From an uncultured Clostridia bacterium (GTDB taxonomy: Bacteria; Bacillota; Clostridia; Oscillospirales; Acutalibacteraceae), in the NCBI GenBank assembly GCA_947166135.1, contig CAMVDB010000010.1:1-42892 (forward strand): a DNA stretch of 42,892 nt. The letters are read 5' to 3'. A program made the translations under genes and the position numbers. Shown one piece after another: positions 24,877 to 33,347 of the stretch. Position 1 is the stretch's first letter. Each line of letters opens with the position of its first letter. The notes under the pieces were generated by a model, which saw nothing but the letters and a program-made list of their open reading frames with translations, was not told where the DNA came from and did not search any database.

Positions 24877-25449
24877 ATGAACCGCTTTTTCGCAATGATT
24901 TCCCGCATGAAATATATCGACCGATGGGGATTGATGAACAATACACAGACCGAGAATATCTCGGAACACAGCCTCGAGACCGCCATCCTTGCCCATGCCT
25001 TGGCTCAGATCGCCAATGTCCGTTTCGGCGAGCATATCGACGCCGAAAAGGTTGCAGTCGTCGCGATGTTCCATGATGCCGGCGAGATCATCACCGGCGA
25101 TATGCCTACGCCCGTCAAGTATTTTAACCCCGATATCATCTCCGCTTACAAGGCGGTCGAGAAGGCGGCGGAGGACAAGCTGATCTCCATGCTGCCCGAC
25201 GATCTGCGCGGCGTCTATCAGCCCTTGATCTCGAACGACGATCCCGCTATCGCTGTTTATGTCAAGGCGGCGGATAAGCTCTCCGCGCTGATCAAATGTA
25301 TCGAAGAGGTACGAATGGGAAACAATGAATTCATGAAGGCGAAGGAAGCCACGGAGCGTTCTCTGGAAGAAATGTCGCTCCCCGCGCTCAAAGTATTCAT
25401 GGACGAGTGTCTGCCTGCGTATTATCTGACTTTGGATGAACTCGGATAA
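24877..25449 (+). CDS. yfbR: HD-domain 5'-deoxynucleotidase (YfbR type)
   Basis: 190 residues, very like E. coli YfbR along its length. It dephosphorylates deoxyribonucleoside 5'-monophosphates and so helps balance nucleotide pools. The metal site is H31 (SEHS), H66/D67 (FHDAGE) and D133 (AADKL). The segments GDMPTPVKYFN (74-84) and GNNEF are family marks. AAGGAG lies 8 bases before the ATG. A TATAAT at 24822-24827 may be its -10, but the -35 is poor. It is divergent from yfhO and apparently monocistronic. Confidence 0.95.
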   Translation: MNRFFAMISRMKYIDRWGLMNNTQTENISEHSLETAILAHALAQIANVRFGEHIDAEKVAVVAMFHDAGEIITGDMPTPVKYFNPDIISAYKAVEKAAEDKLISMLPDDLRGVYQPLISNDDPAIAVYVKAADKLSALIKCIEEVRMGNNEFMKAKEATERSLEEMSLPALKVFMDECLPAYYLTLDELG

Positions 25450-25573
25450 AAGATTCAATCGGTAAAATATACAAGATATATCCATAATTCGTGCATTATC
25501 TACTATAACTTGTAAAAAATTTATTAATTCGACTTATAATTCTAATTTAGAAAATTAATTCGTCGAATCATAG

Positions 25574-25579
25574 TATAAT
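25574..25579 (+). promoter_or_regulatory. Possible -10 box of the LCP gene
   Basis: A perfect TATAAT about 80 bases before the start codon in an AT-rich gap, without a recognisable -35. A 7-base inverted repeat (ATTCGAC with GTCGAAT, about 25526-25567) lies just upstream and could be an operator. Apart from this the gap 25450-25656 holds nothing I can name. Confidence 0.35.
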
Positions 25580-25656
25580 AATGTGGTATATTTACAGTCG
25601 GGTGGTATGTCAGGCTGTGAAAAATCAGTTATTTAGTGAAAGGCGGTATATAATAG

Positions 25657-26883
25657 ATGGCAAAACGCGATAACGATTTTGTTGATATTTCATCATCCGC
25701 TGATGTTGACAGATTTTACGACGACGATGATATGCCCCGCAGAAAGAGAGGTACCGGTAAGCGCGTGTTCGTGCTGATCCTCTCCATCCTGATGCTGATC
25801 TCCGGTGCTGTGATGGTCGTCGGTAAGACGATGCTGGAGAATGTTCTCAACGGCATCAACTACGTTCAGGATCCTACCGACGCTCAGGCGGCAACGCAGG
25901 CGATCTCCGAGACCACGACCGTTACCGTCAAGTCCGGGGGTGAATCCCTGCTCTCCAGCGACAACGTCCTGAACATCCTGCTTTTCGGTCAGGATTCCAA
26001 GGGCGACGGCGAGGATTACGGTCGTTCCGATACGATGATCCTCATGTCGATCGACAATGTTCATAAGAAATTGAAGCTTACTTCCTTCCAGCGTGATACC
26101 TACGTTCACATCCCGGGACTCGGCGACGATAAGATCAACGCCGCTTATTCCTTCGGCGGTGAGAAGAAGTCTATCGAGACGATCGAAGCGAACTTCGGTA
26201 TCAAGGTCGATAAATACGCGACGGTTGACTTCGATGCGTTCAGAGATATCATCAAGATCCTCGGCGGCGTCGATATCGAGCTGAGTATCGAGGAGATCCA
26301 GTATATCAACGCTCAGATCGAGGTCAACGGTCAGGAGAACGTTACCAAGAAGCTCACTTATGACGCGACTAAGAAGAAGCAGATGGTCCATCTCGACGGC
26401 TATCAGGCGCTTTGGTTCGCCCGTAACCGCGGTGAATATCAGCTCGGCGGAAATCCCGAGTACAGCTTCTCCGGCGACGACTGGGATCGTACCCAGCGCC
26501 AGCGCAACCTGCTCGAGACCATCATCAAGAGTCTGCGTACCGATACCGATATTACCAAGCTTGTCACGATCGCCAATAAGGTCGGTCCTTATGTTACCAC
26601 TAACCTGACTAAGGGCGATATCACCTTCCTGCTGACCAACATGCTCACCTATATGAAGTATGACATGGAGCAGATGTCCATGCCGGTCGAAGGTACATGG
26701 CGCTACGGTACGACCGATGACGGACAGAGTGTTATCGTTATCTCCGATTGGGACGGCGCACGTACTGCGATGGCGACCTTCATCTATGAGGACGCTGTTT
26801 CCAGCAAAACCACTACCGCGACCACCTCGATGGTAACGCCCGGTTATGTTCCTCCCGAGAACAGCGACGATTCAGAAGAGTAA
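25657..26883 (+). CDS. LytR-CpsA-Psr (LCP) family cell-wall polymer ligase
   Basis: 408 residues. LCP enzymes attach anionic polymers or capsule to peptidoglycan outside the membrane. A charged cytoplasmic N-terminus (1-35) leads into one membrane helix (36-58); the LCP domain follows from about residue 104. Key residues: R123 and D125 in GRSDT, R146 and D147 in FQRD, and the conserved arginines in ARNRGEY and RTQRQ. An acidic insert (GGNPEYSFSGDDWD) breaks the usual ARxR-to-RxxRQ stretch. The Ser/Thr-rich C-terminus is probably disordered. AAGGCGG lies 10 bases upstream of the ATG. It is closed by a strong terminator. Confidence 0.93.
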   Translation: MAKRDNDFVDISSSADVDRFYDDDDMPRRKRGTGKRVFVLILSILMLISGAVMVVGKTMLENVLNGINYVQDPTDAQAATQAISETTTVTVKSGGESLLSSDNVLNILLFGQDSKGDGEDYGRSDTMILMSIDNVHKKLKLTSFQRDTYVHIPGLGDDKINAAYSFGGEKKSIETIEANFGIKVDKYATVDFDAFRDIIKILGGVDIELSIEEIQYINAQIEVNGQENVTKKLTYDATKKKQMVHLDGYQALWFARNRGEYQLGGNPEYSFSGDDWDRTQRQRNLLETIIKSLRTDTDITKLVTIANKVGPYVTTNLTKGDITFLLTNMLTYMKYDMEQMSMPVEGTWRYGTTDDGQSVIVISDWDGARTAMATFIYEDAVSSKTTTATTSMVTPGYVPPENSDDSEE

Positions 26884-26902
26884 TTTTTCAAGAATAGATA
26901 TC

Positions 26903-26937
26903 AAAAGCGGAAGCTCGCTCCGAGTTTCCGCTTTTTT
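26903..26937 (+). terminator. Strong terminator after the LCP gene
   Basis: A long stem in which AAAAGCGGAA and its continuation through CTCG pair with CGAG ... TTCCGCTTTT, then a further T-run. Confidence 0.85.
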
Positions 26938-26956
26938 AGGTAATGAGGTATAAAGA

Positions 26957-27430
26957 ATGAATGAGAATAAAAAGAAAGAACTGATCCGTTCCGCCAAGTT
27001 TACGCTGCTGTCTATTTCGGCGGGCATTATTGAGATATCGCTTTCCGAATTGCTGAACGCCGTGACGCCGCTGCCGAAGTGGGCGACTTACCTGATCGCG
27101 CTGGTGGTTTCTGTGGTATACAACTTCACCATCAACCGCAAGGTCACCTTCCATTCGGTCGCGAATATCCCTGTCGCGATGGCGAAGGTCGCCGGTTATT
27201 ACTGCGTTTTTACTCCGCTTTCGACGTGGTTTGAGCATTTTCTGACAGCTTCGCTCGGATGGTACAGTGTTTTTGCGACAGGCTTGAATATGATCCTGAA
27301 TTTTGTCACCGAATTCCTGTTCACCCGCTTTGTGGTTTACGGTAAACAGGTCGATAACGATCCCAAATATATCGAGAAAGAGAATCAAAAATCCAAGAAG
27401 GATCTCGAAGACAGCGTGAAAGACGAATAA
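26957..27430 (+). CDS. GtrA-like membrane protein
   Basis: 157 residues with four hydrophobic segments and the GtrA-type motifs YNFTINRKVTF (about 54-64) and FLFTRFVVY near the end of helix 4. GtrA proteins are thought to help move lipid-linked sugars across the membrane. A charged C-terminal tail of about 30 residues follows. GAGGT lies 7 bases before the ATG. It starts 20 bases after the LCP terminator, so it may depend on readthrough or on a promoter I cannot see. Next to LCP and near GT2, licD-like and yfhO-like genes it suits a surface-glycan role. Confidence 0.8.
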   Translation: MNENKKKELIRSAKFTLLSISAGIIEISLSELLNAVTPLPKWATYLIALVVSVVYNFTINRKVTFHSVANIPVAMAKVAGYYCVFTPLSTWFEHFLTASLGWYSVFATGLNMILNFVTEFLFTRFVVYGKQVDNDPKYIEKENQKSKKDLEDSVKDE

Positions 27431-27432
27431 TG

Positions 27433-27468
27433 GACAAAAAACACCCGGCGGGAAGCTGTCCCGTCGGG
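27433..27468 (-). terminator. Terminator of the GH13-DUF1653 gene
   Basis: CCCGGCGGGA (27444-27453) pairs with TCCCGTCGGG (27459-27468) with one G-U pair. On the minus strand it is followed by TGTTTTTTG. On the plus strand the tail is weaker, but it may also stop gtrA transcripts. Confidence 0.8.
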
Positions 27469-27496
27469 CGAATTTATTGATAAATCATACGTTTAC

Positions 27497-29143
27497 TTAG
27501 TCGATCTTTTCAAATCGACGCATTTTTTTACCGTCGCGTTCGATGATCTCCTGGAACATCTTGTAGGGGCGAACCCACAGCCCGTGATCGCCGTAAAGCG
27601 CGCGATAAATAACCATCGTTTCAGTCGTTTCGCTGTCCTTTGCAAAGTCGATGACCTCGTACTCGTTGCCTTTGAAATGTCTGTATCTGCCTTTGACGAT
27701 CTCCTCGGGAACAAGCTCCGGCTCTGCTTCTTTCTGCTGAACCGGTTCATGCTCTGGACAGGGAACAGGAGAAGCCTCCTCAAAGCTCATATCTACACGG
27801 AAGGAACCGTCGTTCTCGACGAGTATCATCGAGCTCATCGGCGATACATCGACTTCGAACCAGCCGTTGCAGCCATACTGCCGATTATCGTTCAGCACAT
27901 CGGTCAGCACGCCGTTGAAGCCGGTGTTGATGCCGATTTTTCGATATTCGCCGCTTTGGTTGAGCATGACGTACAGTTTCTGTGAATCCGACTTCATCGA
28001 GAAGCACATGTGCTCGAGCTGAATCAGCTCGTTTTTGTACTTGCCGGTGTGCAGGGCGTCCAGCGCGTGCTTGAGTCTGCCGAGCTTGCAGATGTGGTCG
28101 AAGAGACTGTAGTCGGGGTTCTCGAGTGCGTTGAGGTTCAGCTCACGGCGCAGATCATCGTCGGAGTGTTTTTGCTTATGACCTTCCATCGCGAATTCAC
28201 TGCCGTAATAAACGGACGGTACACCCGGCATGGTGTAGAGCATGGTGTACACATTTTTCAGCAGCGCTTTGTCGCGGATGATGCTCGCGAGTCTTGTGAC
28301 GTCGTGATTATCGGCGAAGTTATACATGTATATATTCTTGTACATACCCCAGTCGCCGCACTGACGGTCGATGGAATGGGCGAACTCAAAGTAGTTACGG
28401 TCGTTGTGACAGGAGTAAAGACCCTTGTAGATCTCGTAGTTCGTGACGGAATCGAGCATCTCGTCGTTGGCGATACGATTGTAGTCGCCTCCCACGATCT
28501 CGCCGTACATCCAGAAGTCGGGCTTCAGCTCCTTACACGCCCGCTTCAGCCGCTTGAAGAAGTTGACGTCCATGACGTTCGCCGCGTCGAGCCTTAATCC
28601 GTCGATGCCGAACTCATTGATCCAGTAGCGGACAGCGTCCAGCAGATGCTCAACGACGTCGTTATTCTGTAAATTCAGCTTTACAAGATCGTAGAAGCCC
28701 GCCCAGCCCTCATAGCTGAAGTGATCGCCGTAAGGACTCTGTTGATCGAAGCGAATGTTTTGGAACCATGAGGTATAGGCGGAGCCCATTCCGTTATACT
28801 GAACATCCTTGAACGCGAAAAAGTCGCGCCCGACATGGTTGAAAACGCCGTCGAGGATGACGCGGATACCGTTTTGATGTAAGGTATCGCAGATCCTTTT
28901 GAAGCTTTCGTTATCACCCAGTCGGCTGTCGATCTTGCGGTAGTCGATGGTGTCGTAGCCGTGCCTGGTGCTCTCAAATACGGGATTAAAAACGATCGTA
29001 TTTACGCCCATTTTCTTGAAATGGGGGATAAAGTCATAGATTTTATCCAGCCGATAGGTCAGCTGAAAGTCGTTTTCCTTAGGCGCTCCGCAGAAGCCGA
29101 GCGGATAGATATTGTACATAACTGCGTCGTGAATCCAATGCAT
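27497..29143 (-). CDS. Cytoplasmic GH13 alpha-amylase-family enzyme fused to a DUF1653-like domain
   Basis: 548 residues and no signal peptide, so probably intracellular, acting on imported maltodextrins. The GH13 barrel starts at once (WIHDAVMYNIYPLGF). Signatures: DGVFNH (98-103), nucleophile D186 in GLRLDAAN, acid/base E215 in WMYGEIVGG and D281 in FADNHD. MPGVPSVYYGSEFAMEG (305-321) and the short length fit the neopullulanase, cyclomaltodextrinase or maltogenic subgroup. After an E/P-rich linker (about 455-483), residues 484-546 match DUF1653: GRYRHFKGNEYEVI, then the conserved ET, YRALY and WVRP elements and a final RFEKID. AAAGGAGG lies 7 bases before the ATG. Exact specificity is not predictable. 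Confidence 0.92.
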   Translation of the reverse strand: MHWIHDAVMYNIYPLGFCGAPKENDFQLTYRLDKIYDFIPHFKKMGVNTIVFNPVFESTRHGYDTIDYRKIDSRLGDNESFKRICDTLHQNGIRVILDGVFNHVGRDFFAFKDVQYNGMGSAYTSWFQNIRFDQQSPYGDHFSYEGWAGFYDLVKLNLQNNDVVEHLLDAVRYWINEFGIDGLRLDAANVMDVNFFKRLKRACKELKPDFWMYGEIVGGDYNRIANDEMLDSVTNYEIYKGLYSCHNDRNYFEFAHSIDRQCGDWGMYKNIYMYNFADNHDVTRLASIIRDKALLKNVYTMLYTMPGVPSVYYGSEFAMEGHKQKHSDDDLRRELNLNALENPDYSLFDHICKLGRLKHALDALHTGKYKNELIQLEHMCFSMKSDSQKLYVMLNQSGEYRKIGINTGFNGVLTDVLNDNRQYGCNGWFEVDVSPMSSMILVENDGSFRVDMSFEEASPVPCPEHEPVQQKEAEPELVPEEIVKGRYRHFKGNEYEVIDFAKDSETTETMVIYRALYGDHGLWVRPYKMFQEIIERDGKKMRRFEKID

Positions 29144-29174
29144 CGTTTGACCTCCTTTATTGGAATCTCCTAAG

Positions 29175-29202
29175 AGTATAACACCTTTTTTCGGAATGTC
29201 AA
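29175..29202 (-). promoter_or_regulatory. Promoter of the GH13-DUF1653 gene
   Basis: Reading leftward, a perfect TTGACA (29202-29197), a 16-base spacer, then TATACT (29180-29175), with TGT directly before the -10. Confidence 0.75.
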
Positions 29203-29313
29203 TTCACAAATTATTCATTATTATTTCGGTGAATTATCTCTTACCTGAGAGGCGTACCTAAGGAAGAAAGTCGATTTTGCTGCTGAATGATGATTATGAT
29301 TTTGTAAAAGCGG

Positions 29314-29342
29314 TTGAATTGTCCGACGAGTTGTGCTAAAAT
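29314..29342 (+). promoter_or_regulatory. Promoter of the 29375-30879 operon
   Basis: TTGAAT (29314-29319), a 17-base spacer, TAAAAT (29337-29342), with TGC before the -10 as an extended element. Confidence 0.75.
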
Positions 29343-29374
29343 AACTGACAGTATCAAAGTAAACGAGGTGCTTT

Positions 29375-29836
29375 ATGTCGAAAATGATATCGGTAGAGAC
29401 GAATGTTGAGTCTAAATCCGAGAAACATATCCGCTGGTTTTTAGTAGTCATGTACTTTATCCAGACCTTTGTCACGACCTTCCCCTTTGTTCAGGGACAT
29501 GCCGAGAACGGTAAGCTCGCTTCTGTTACGGCGTTCAACCTGCTTGTCCAGCCCGACGGCTACACACAGAAGGGCGATATCGCCCTGGCGATCATGGGCG
29601 GTATCCTGGTCGTATTCCCGCTTGTTTGCTTCTTCTTCTGTCTGCTTGACAGGAAGTCAAAGGTGAAGTGGCTCGTCAGCGGCTCATGCTGTATGATCTG
29701 CGCGATCGTGATCACCTTCGGTATCGGCGGCAGCCTCGGCTTCGGCGCGCTGGTCACGCTGATCATCAACCTGGTCTGTATGTTCATGACGACCCAGGGC
29801 TTCCAGGCGACCCGTATGAGGGAACGCAGCTCATAA
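29375..29836 (+). CDS. Four-helix membrane protein of unknown function
   Basis: 153 residues: a polar N-terminus (1-19), then hydrophobic segments at about 21-40, 69-90, 98-117 and 119-139, and a basic C-terminus (RMRERSS). I do not recognise the family. GAGGTG lies 4 bases before the ATG. It is first in a three-gene rightward run with a lipoprotein and a formate/nitrite-family channel, under its own promoter. Confidence 0.7.
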   Translation: MSKMISVETNVESKSEKHIRWFLVVMYFIQTFVTTFPFVQGHAENGKLASVTAFNLLVQPDGYTQKGDIALAIMGGILVVFPLVCFFFCLLDRKSKVKWLVSGSCCMICAIVITFGIGGSLGFGALVTLIINLVCMFMTTQGFQATRMRERSS

Positions 29837-29881
29837 TCATATTGTTTTTACGCCGCGCATAAACTGGATCGGGTGATGGTT

Positions 29882-30241
29882 ATGCGCGGTAAGCTTTTTG
29901 TTATTTCGGTTTTGATCCTGTGTATGTTCACGCTTGTCGCGTGTACGCCGGTGATCCGCAGCCCCGCTGATGAACTCACGCTGTATCACTGGCGCTGTGA
30001 GGGGGATAACGGAAAGATCGCCGACCTGTCCTTTGACGGGGACGATGGCTGTCTGTCCGTCAGCTCAGGGGGAGCGGAGCTGACGATCCGCGGGATCTAT
30101 GCCGTCACGGATGATTCACTCCTGATCTGCGACCGTTCGACAGGATCGGATTATCGGTTCGGCTATCGTCTGTACGGCGACAGGATCGAGCTGAGCAGCA
30201 ACGGCAGTGCGATCACGCTGCAAAAGTTAACGGAGGGTTAA
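29882..30241 (+). CDS. Small predicted lipoprotein
   Basis: 119 residues from the ATG at 29882; GTG at 29873 and ATG at 29876 are other possible starts in the same frame, and the GGGTGA site suits 29882. The signal sequence ends in the lipobox LVAC, with the lipidated cysteine at residue 21. The mature part is about 98 residues, alternating hydrophobic and polar like a small beta barrel or beta sandwich (DLSFDGDDGCLSVSSGGAELTI). Family unknown to me. It lies 45 bases after the membrane protein gene and 2 bases before the channel gene. Confidence 0.7.
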   Translation: MRGKLFVISVLILCMFTLVACTPVIRSPADELTLYHWRCEGDNGKIADLSFDGDDGCLSVSSGGAELTIRGIYAVTDDSLLICDRSTGSDYRFGYRLYGDRIELSSNGSAITLQKLTEG

Positions 30242-30243
30242 AA

Positions 30244-30879
30244 ATGACGTTTGTTAAAAATCTCTTTTCCGCTGTGATGGCGGGTATTATGATCTCATTC
30301 GGCGGCGGCGTATACCTCGCCTGCGTAGCGGTTGAGAAAGCGCCTCTCGGTGCTTTCCTGTTCTCGCTTGGACTGACCGTCATCCTGATGTTCGGTTTTC
30401 TGCTGTTCACGGGTAAATCGGCGTATCTCTTAGAGAATAAACCTTTGAAATATATCCCTTACCTTCTGATAATCTGGATCGGAAATATCCTCGGCTGTAT
30501 GCTGATGGGTGTTGCCGTCGGCGCCGCAAAGCCGAATCTTCACGATGTTGCGGTGACGCTGTGTGAAGCGAAGCTCGGACAAGCCCCGTGGCAGACGATC
30601 ATCCTCGGCGCGTTATGCGGAATCCTCGTTTATATCGCGGTTGATAACTTTAAGAGCGACAGCGATAAAACGCCCTTTCATAAGTATCTTCTGGTGTTTA
30701 CCTGTGTGCCCGCGTTCATTCTCTGCGGCTTTGAGCACAGTATCGCGGATATGTTTTACTTCGCCGCATCCAACATGCTCTACAGCGGCAAGGGTATCGT
30801 TTACATTCTGCTTGTTACCCTCGGCAACCTGATCGGCGCGGTTTTGTTCCACACCGTCAGGAAAGCCGTCACAAAATAG
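30244..30879 (+). CDS. Formate/nitrite transporter (FNT) family channel
   Basis: 211 residues, shorter than the usual 250-285, but all six membrane segments can be traced, so it is compact rather than truncated. The re-entrant LLFTGKS loop in segment 2 and GFEHSIADMFYF in segment 5, with the central pore histidine, are diagnostic. FNT channels pass small monovalent anions such as formate, nitrite, hydrosulfide, lactate or acetate; which one is not clear. GGAGGG lies 6-7 bases before the ATG, two bases after the lipoprotein stop. In a fermenter, formate is a reasonable guess. Confidence 0.88.
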   Translation: MTFVKNLFSAVMAGIMISFGGGVYLACVAVEKAPLGAFLFSLGLTVILMFGFLLFTGKSAYLLENKPLKYIPYLLIIWIGNILGCMLMGVAVGAAKPNLHDVAVTLCEAKLGQAPWQTIILGALCGILVYIAVDNFKSDSDKTPFHKYLLVFTCVPAFILCGFEHSIADMFYFAASNMLYSGKGIVYILLVTLGNLIGAVLFHTVRKAVTK

Positions 30880-30907
30880 GCAAACTGAATAATGAATTAT
30901 CCACAAG

Positions 30908-30940
30908 AAAGTCGCAGTTTATTGCGACTTTTTTTCTTTT
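30908..30940 (+). terminator. Terminator after the FNT channel gene
   Basis: AAGTCGCA (30909-30916) pairs with TGCGACTT (30923-30930) across a 6-base loop, followed by TTTTTCTTTT. Confidence 0.9.
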
Positions 30941-30944
30941 TCGG

Positions 30945-30973
30945 TTGCACGGTGGGATGAAGTATGCTATAAT
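30945..30973 (+). promoter_or_regulatory. Promoter of the ruv operon
   Basis: TTGCAC (30945-30950), a 17-base spacer, perfect TATAAT (30968-30973) with TGC before it. It starts only 4 bases after the preceding terminator. Confidence 0.85.
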
Positions 30974-31027
30974 AAACTGTCAAAATGTGCATAATAGAAC
31001 TATTTTGCGTTATAAGGAGAAAAGAGC

Positions 31028-31537
31028 TTGGTTATTCTCGGAATCGATCCCGGCTACGCGATCGTCGGATGGGGCGTAATTGAATATAAAGGCGTGACCT
31101 TCCGACCTGTCGCCTTCGGTGCGATCACGACCGAGGCGCATACGGATTTCAACCTGCGTCTCAAGCAGATCTACGACGATACCGTCGAGCTGCTGCAGCA
31201 CAGTAAGCCCGACGCGGTTTCGATCGAGAAGCTCTATTTCAACACCAATACTACTACAGCCATCTATGTCGCGGAGGCGCGCGGCGTGATCCTGCTTGCC
31301 GCTCAGCAGGCGGGAGTACCCGTGTATGAGTACACACCTCTGCAGGTCAAGACCGCCGTCACCGGCTACGGAAAGGCGCTCAAGCCGCAGGTGATGGAGA
31401 TGACCCGCAGGCTGCTTCATCTGAAAGAAGTCCCTAAGCCCGACGATACCGCTGACGCGCTGGCGATCGCCATCACGCATACCCAGGCGGCGGGCACCAA
31501 CCTGCGCGATTATATGATGAAACGGGGGATTAAGTAA
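31028..31537 (+). CDS. ruvC: Holliday junction resolvase RuvC
   Basis: 169-residue endonuclease that cuts Holliday junctions after RuvAB branch migration. The four catalytic acids are present: D7 (GIDPG), E67 (SIEKLYF), D140 and D143 (PDDTADALAIA). The start is TTG at 31028 with AAGGAG 9 bases upstream; the protein then begins right at the first catalytic strand, as usual. The stop codon overlaps the ruvA ATG by one base. Confidence 0.97.
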   Translation: MVILGIDPGYAIVGWGVIEYKGVTFRPVAFGAITTEAHTDFNLRLKQIYDDTVELLQHSKPDAVSIEKLYFNTNTTTAIYVAEARGVILLAAQQAGVPVYEYTPLQVKTAVTGYGKALKPQVMEMTRRLLHLKEVPKPDDTADALAIAITHTQAAGTNLRDYMMKRGIK

Positions 31538-32130
31538 TGATATATTCCGTTCGTGGTACGCTGATCCTGATGGACGCGGGTATCGCCGTTGTCGAGTGCG
31601 GGGGCGTCGGCTACCGTGTACAGACTTCGATCTCGACCCAGAAGACCCTGAAGCTGAACAGCGAAGTGATGCTGTATACCTATATGAACGTCCGCGAGGA
31701 TGCGATGGAGCTCTTCGGCTTCGCCAGTAAAGGCGAGCTTTCCACCTTTAAGCTCCTGATCGGTATTACCGGCGTCGGCCCTAAGGTCGCTCTGGCGATC
31801 CTCTCGGAGCTAAGCTCCGAACAGATCGCGATGGCGGTATCCGCCGGCGACAGCAAGACCCTGACCCGTGCCTCGGGCGTCGGCCCGAAGCTCGCCCAGC
31901 GCATTGTGCTGGAGCTTAAGGACAAGATCCGGTCCGTCGCGACAACAGAGGGCTTCGATCCCGGCAGCAAGGGTACGGTGATCGCCGATACAGGCAACAT
32001 ACCGAAGGCAGTCGCGGCGCTTGCGGTGCTCGGCTATTCTGCTGCCGATGTGACCCCGATCCTCTCGCGGCTCGATCCGAACATGTCGGTCGAAGCAATG
32101 ATCGCGGCGACCTTGAAACAGATGGCTTGA
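31537..32130 (+). CDS. ruvA: Holliday junction DNA helicase subunit RuvA
   Basis: 197 residues. RuvA tetramers hold the four-way junction and load the RuvB motor. The N-terminal OB-fold domain (MIYSVRGTL ... GVGYRV), two helix-hairpin-helix motifs (LIGITGVGPKVALAIL and ASGVGPKLAQRIVLELKDK) and the C-terminal three-helix RuvB-binding domain (about 150-197) are all present. Translation is probably coupled to ruvC. Confidence 0.97.
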   Translation: MIYSVRGTLILMDAGIAVVECGGVGYRVQTSISTQKTLKLNSEVMLYTYMNVREDAMELFGFASKGELSTFKLLIGITGVGPKVALAILSELSSEQIAMAVSAGDSKTLTRASGVGPKLAQRIVLELKDKIRSVATTEGFDPGSKGTVIADTGNIPKAVAALAVLGYSAADVTPILSRLDPNMSVEAMIAATLKQMA

Positions 32131-32140
32131 TCTTAATTTT

Positions 32141-32180
32141 TGTTGCAATGATTTTAGCGGCTTCGGCAATCTCAAACGAT
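32141..32180 (+). repeat. Dispersed intergenic hairpin repeat, copy D (degenerate)
   Basis: Only the right arm is well kept: GGCTTCGGCAATCTCAAACGATT compares with GGCTGTGGCAATCTCAACCGATT of copy C. It fills most of the 72-base ruvA-ruvB gap. Confidence 0.5.
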
Positions 32181-32202
32181 TATTGAATGAAGGAAATTTT
32201 GA

Positions 32203-33267
32203 ATGGATTATAATACTGATTTTGAAATGGATTTCGAGGATCGTATCATGGATACCTCCGAGATACCCTCCGACGCGCTTGACTCCGATAACCCTCTGCG
32301 CCCTAAGACGCTGGACGAGTACATCGGTCAGGATAAGGCGAAGGAGAACCTGAAAATTTTCATTGAAGCGGCGAAGAAGCGCGGCGAGTCCCTCGATCAC
32401 GTACTGCTGTACGGCCCTCCCGGACTCGGCAAAACCACTCTCTCGGGCATCATCGCCAACGAGATGGGCGTAAACATCCGCATCACCTCCGGCCCCGCGA
32501 TTGAAAAACCCGGCGATCTCGCGGCGCTGCTTACCAATCTCAACCCAGGCGATGTGCTCTTCATCGACGAGATCCATCGTCTTTCGCGTTCGGTAGAGGA
32601 GATCCTCTATCCCTCTATGGAGGACTTCGCGATCGATATCATCACGGGTAAAGGACAGATGGCGGCTTCCTACCATCTGCCGCTGCCGCGTTTTACGCTC
32701 GTCGGCGCTACAACCCGCGCGGGTCAGCTGACAGCCCCTCTGCGCGACCGTTTCGGTGTTGTATTACGTCTTGAAATGTACACGCCCGAGGAACTTGCGC
32801 AGATTATCACCCGCTCGGCGAACATCCTCGGTATCAGGATCGATGAGGACGGCGCTTTAGAGCTCGCGTCCCGCTCCCGCGGCACACCGCGAATCGCGAA
32901 CCGCCTTTTGAAGCGCGTCCGCGACTTCTCCGAGGTCATCTCGGACGGTGTGATCACCGTTGAGGTCGCGCAGACAGCGCTCGATCGTCTGGAGATCGAT
33001 GAGCTCGGTCTTGATCAGAACGACCGCCGTATGCTCAAAGCAATGATCAAGTATTATCGCGGAGGTCCCGTCGGACTCGAGACCCTCGCTGCGGCAATCG
33101 GCGAAGAAGCGGTCACGATCGAGGATGTCTACGAGCCGTATCTCATGCAGATCGGTTTTTTGTCCCGTACCCCGCGCGGCAGATGCGTTACCGCCGCCGC
33201 TTACGAACACCTCGGCTATAAGGTGCCCGCGAATACCGCAGCGGCACAGGGCAGTTTATTTGACTGA
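32203..33267 (+). CDS. ruvB: Holliday junction branch-migration ATPase RuvB
   Basis: 354-residue AAA+ motor that drives branch migration with RuvA. Walker A is GPPGLGKT (71-78), Walker B is LFIDEIH (D122, E123), and the winged-helix C-terminal domain is present (about 275-345, including SRTPRGR). The first 25 residues are a slightly longer acidic N-terminus than usual. AAGGA lies about 9 bases before the ATG. It is separated from ruvA by 72 bases holding a degenerate repeat, but no terminator. Confidence 0.97.
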   Translation: MDYNTDFEMDFEDRIMDTSEIPSDALDSDNPLRPKTLDEYIGQDKAKENLKIFIEAAKKRGESLDHVLLYGPPGLGKTTLSGIIANEMGVNIRITSGPAIEKPGDLAALLTNLNPGDVLFIDEIHRLSRSVEEILYPSMEDFAIDIITGKGQMAASYHLPLPRFTLVGATTRAGQLTAPLRDRFGVVLRLEMYTPEELAQIITRSANILGIRIDEDGALELASRSRGTPRIANRLLKRVRDFSEVISDGVITVEVAQTALDRLEIDELGLDQNDRRMLKAMIKYYRGGPVGLETLAAAIGEEAVTIEDVYEPYLMQIGFLSRTPRGRCVTAAAYEHLGYKVPANTAAAQGSLFD

Positions 33268-33292
33268 TAAAAGGCATCGCGAGGGAAAGCCT

Positions 33293-33346
33293 ATGTATTT
33301 TACCGCGATAATTCCAACCGATATTCTATTTAATAGTGTGAAATAA
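33293..33346 (+). CDS. Possible 17-residue leader peptide before the methyltransferase gene
   Basis: ATG at 33293 encodes MYFTAIIPTDILFNSVK and stops one base before the methyltransferase ATG at 33348. GAGGG sits 7-8 bases upstream, while the methyltransferase start itself has no Shine-Dalgarno. Termination and reinitiation at this spot would deliver ribosomes to the main gene. Function of the peptide itself is unknown; it may be only a coupling device. Confidence 0.35.
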   Translation: MYFTAIIPTDILFNSVK

Positions 33347-33347
33347 T

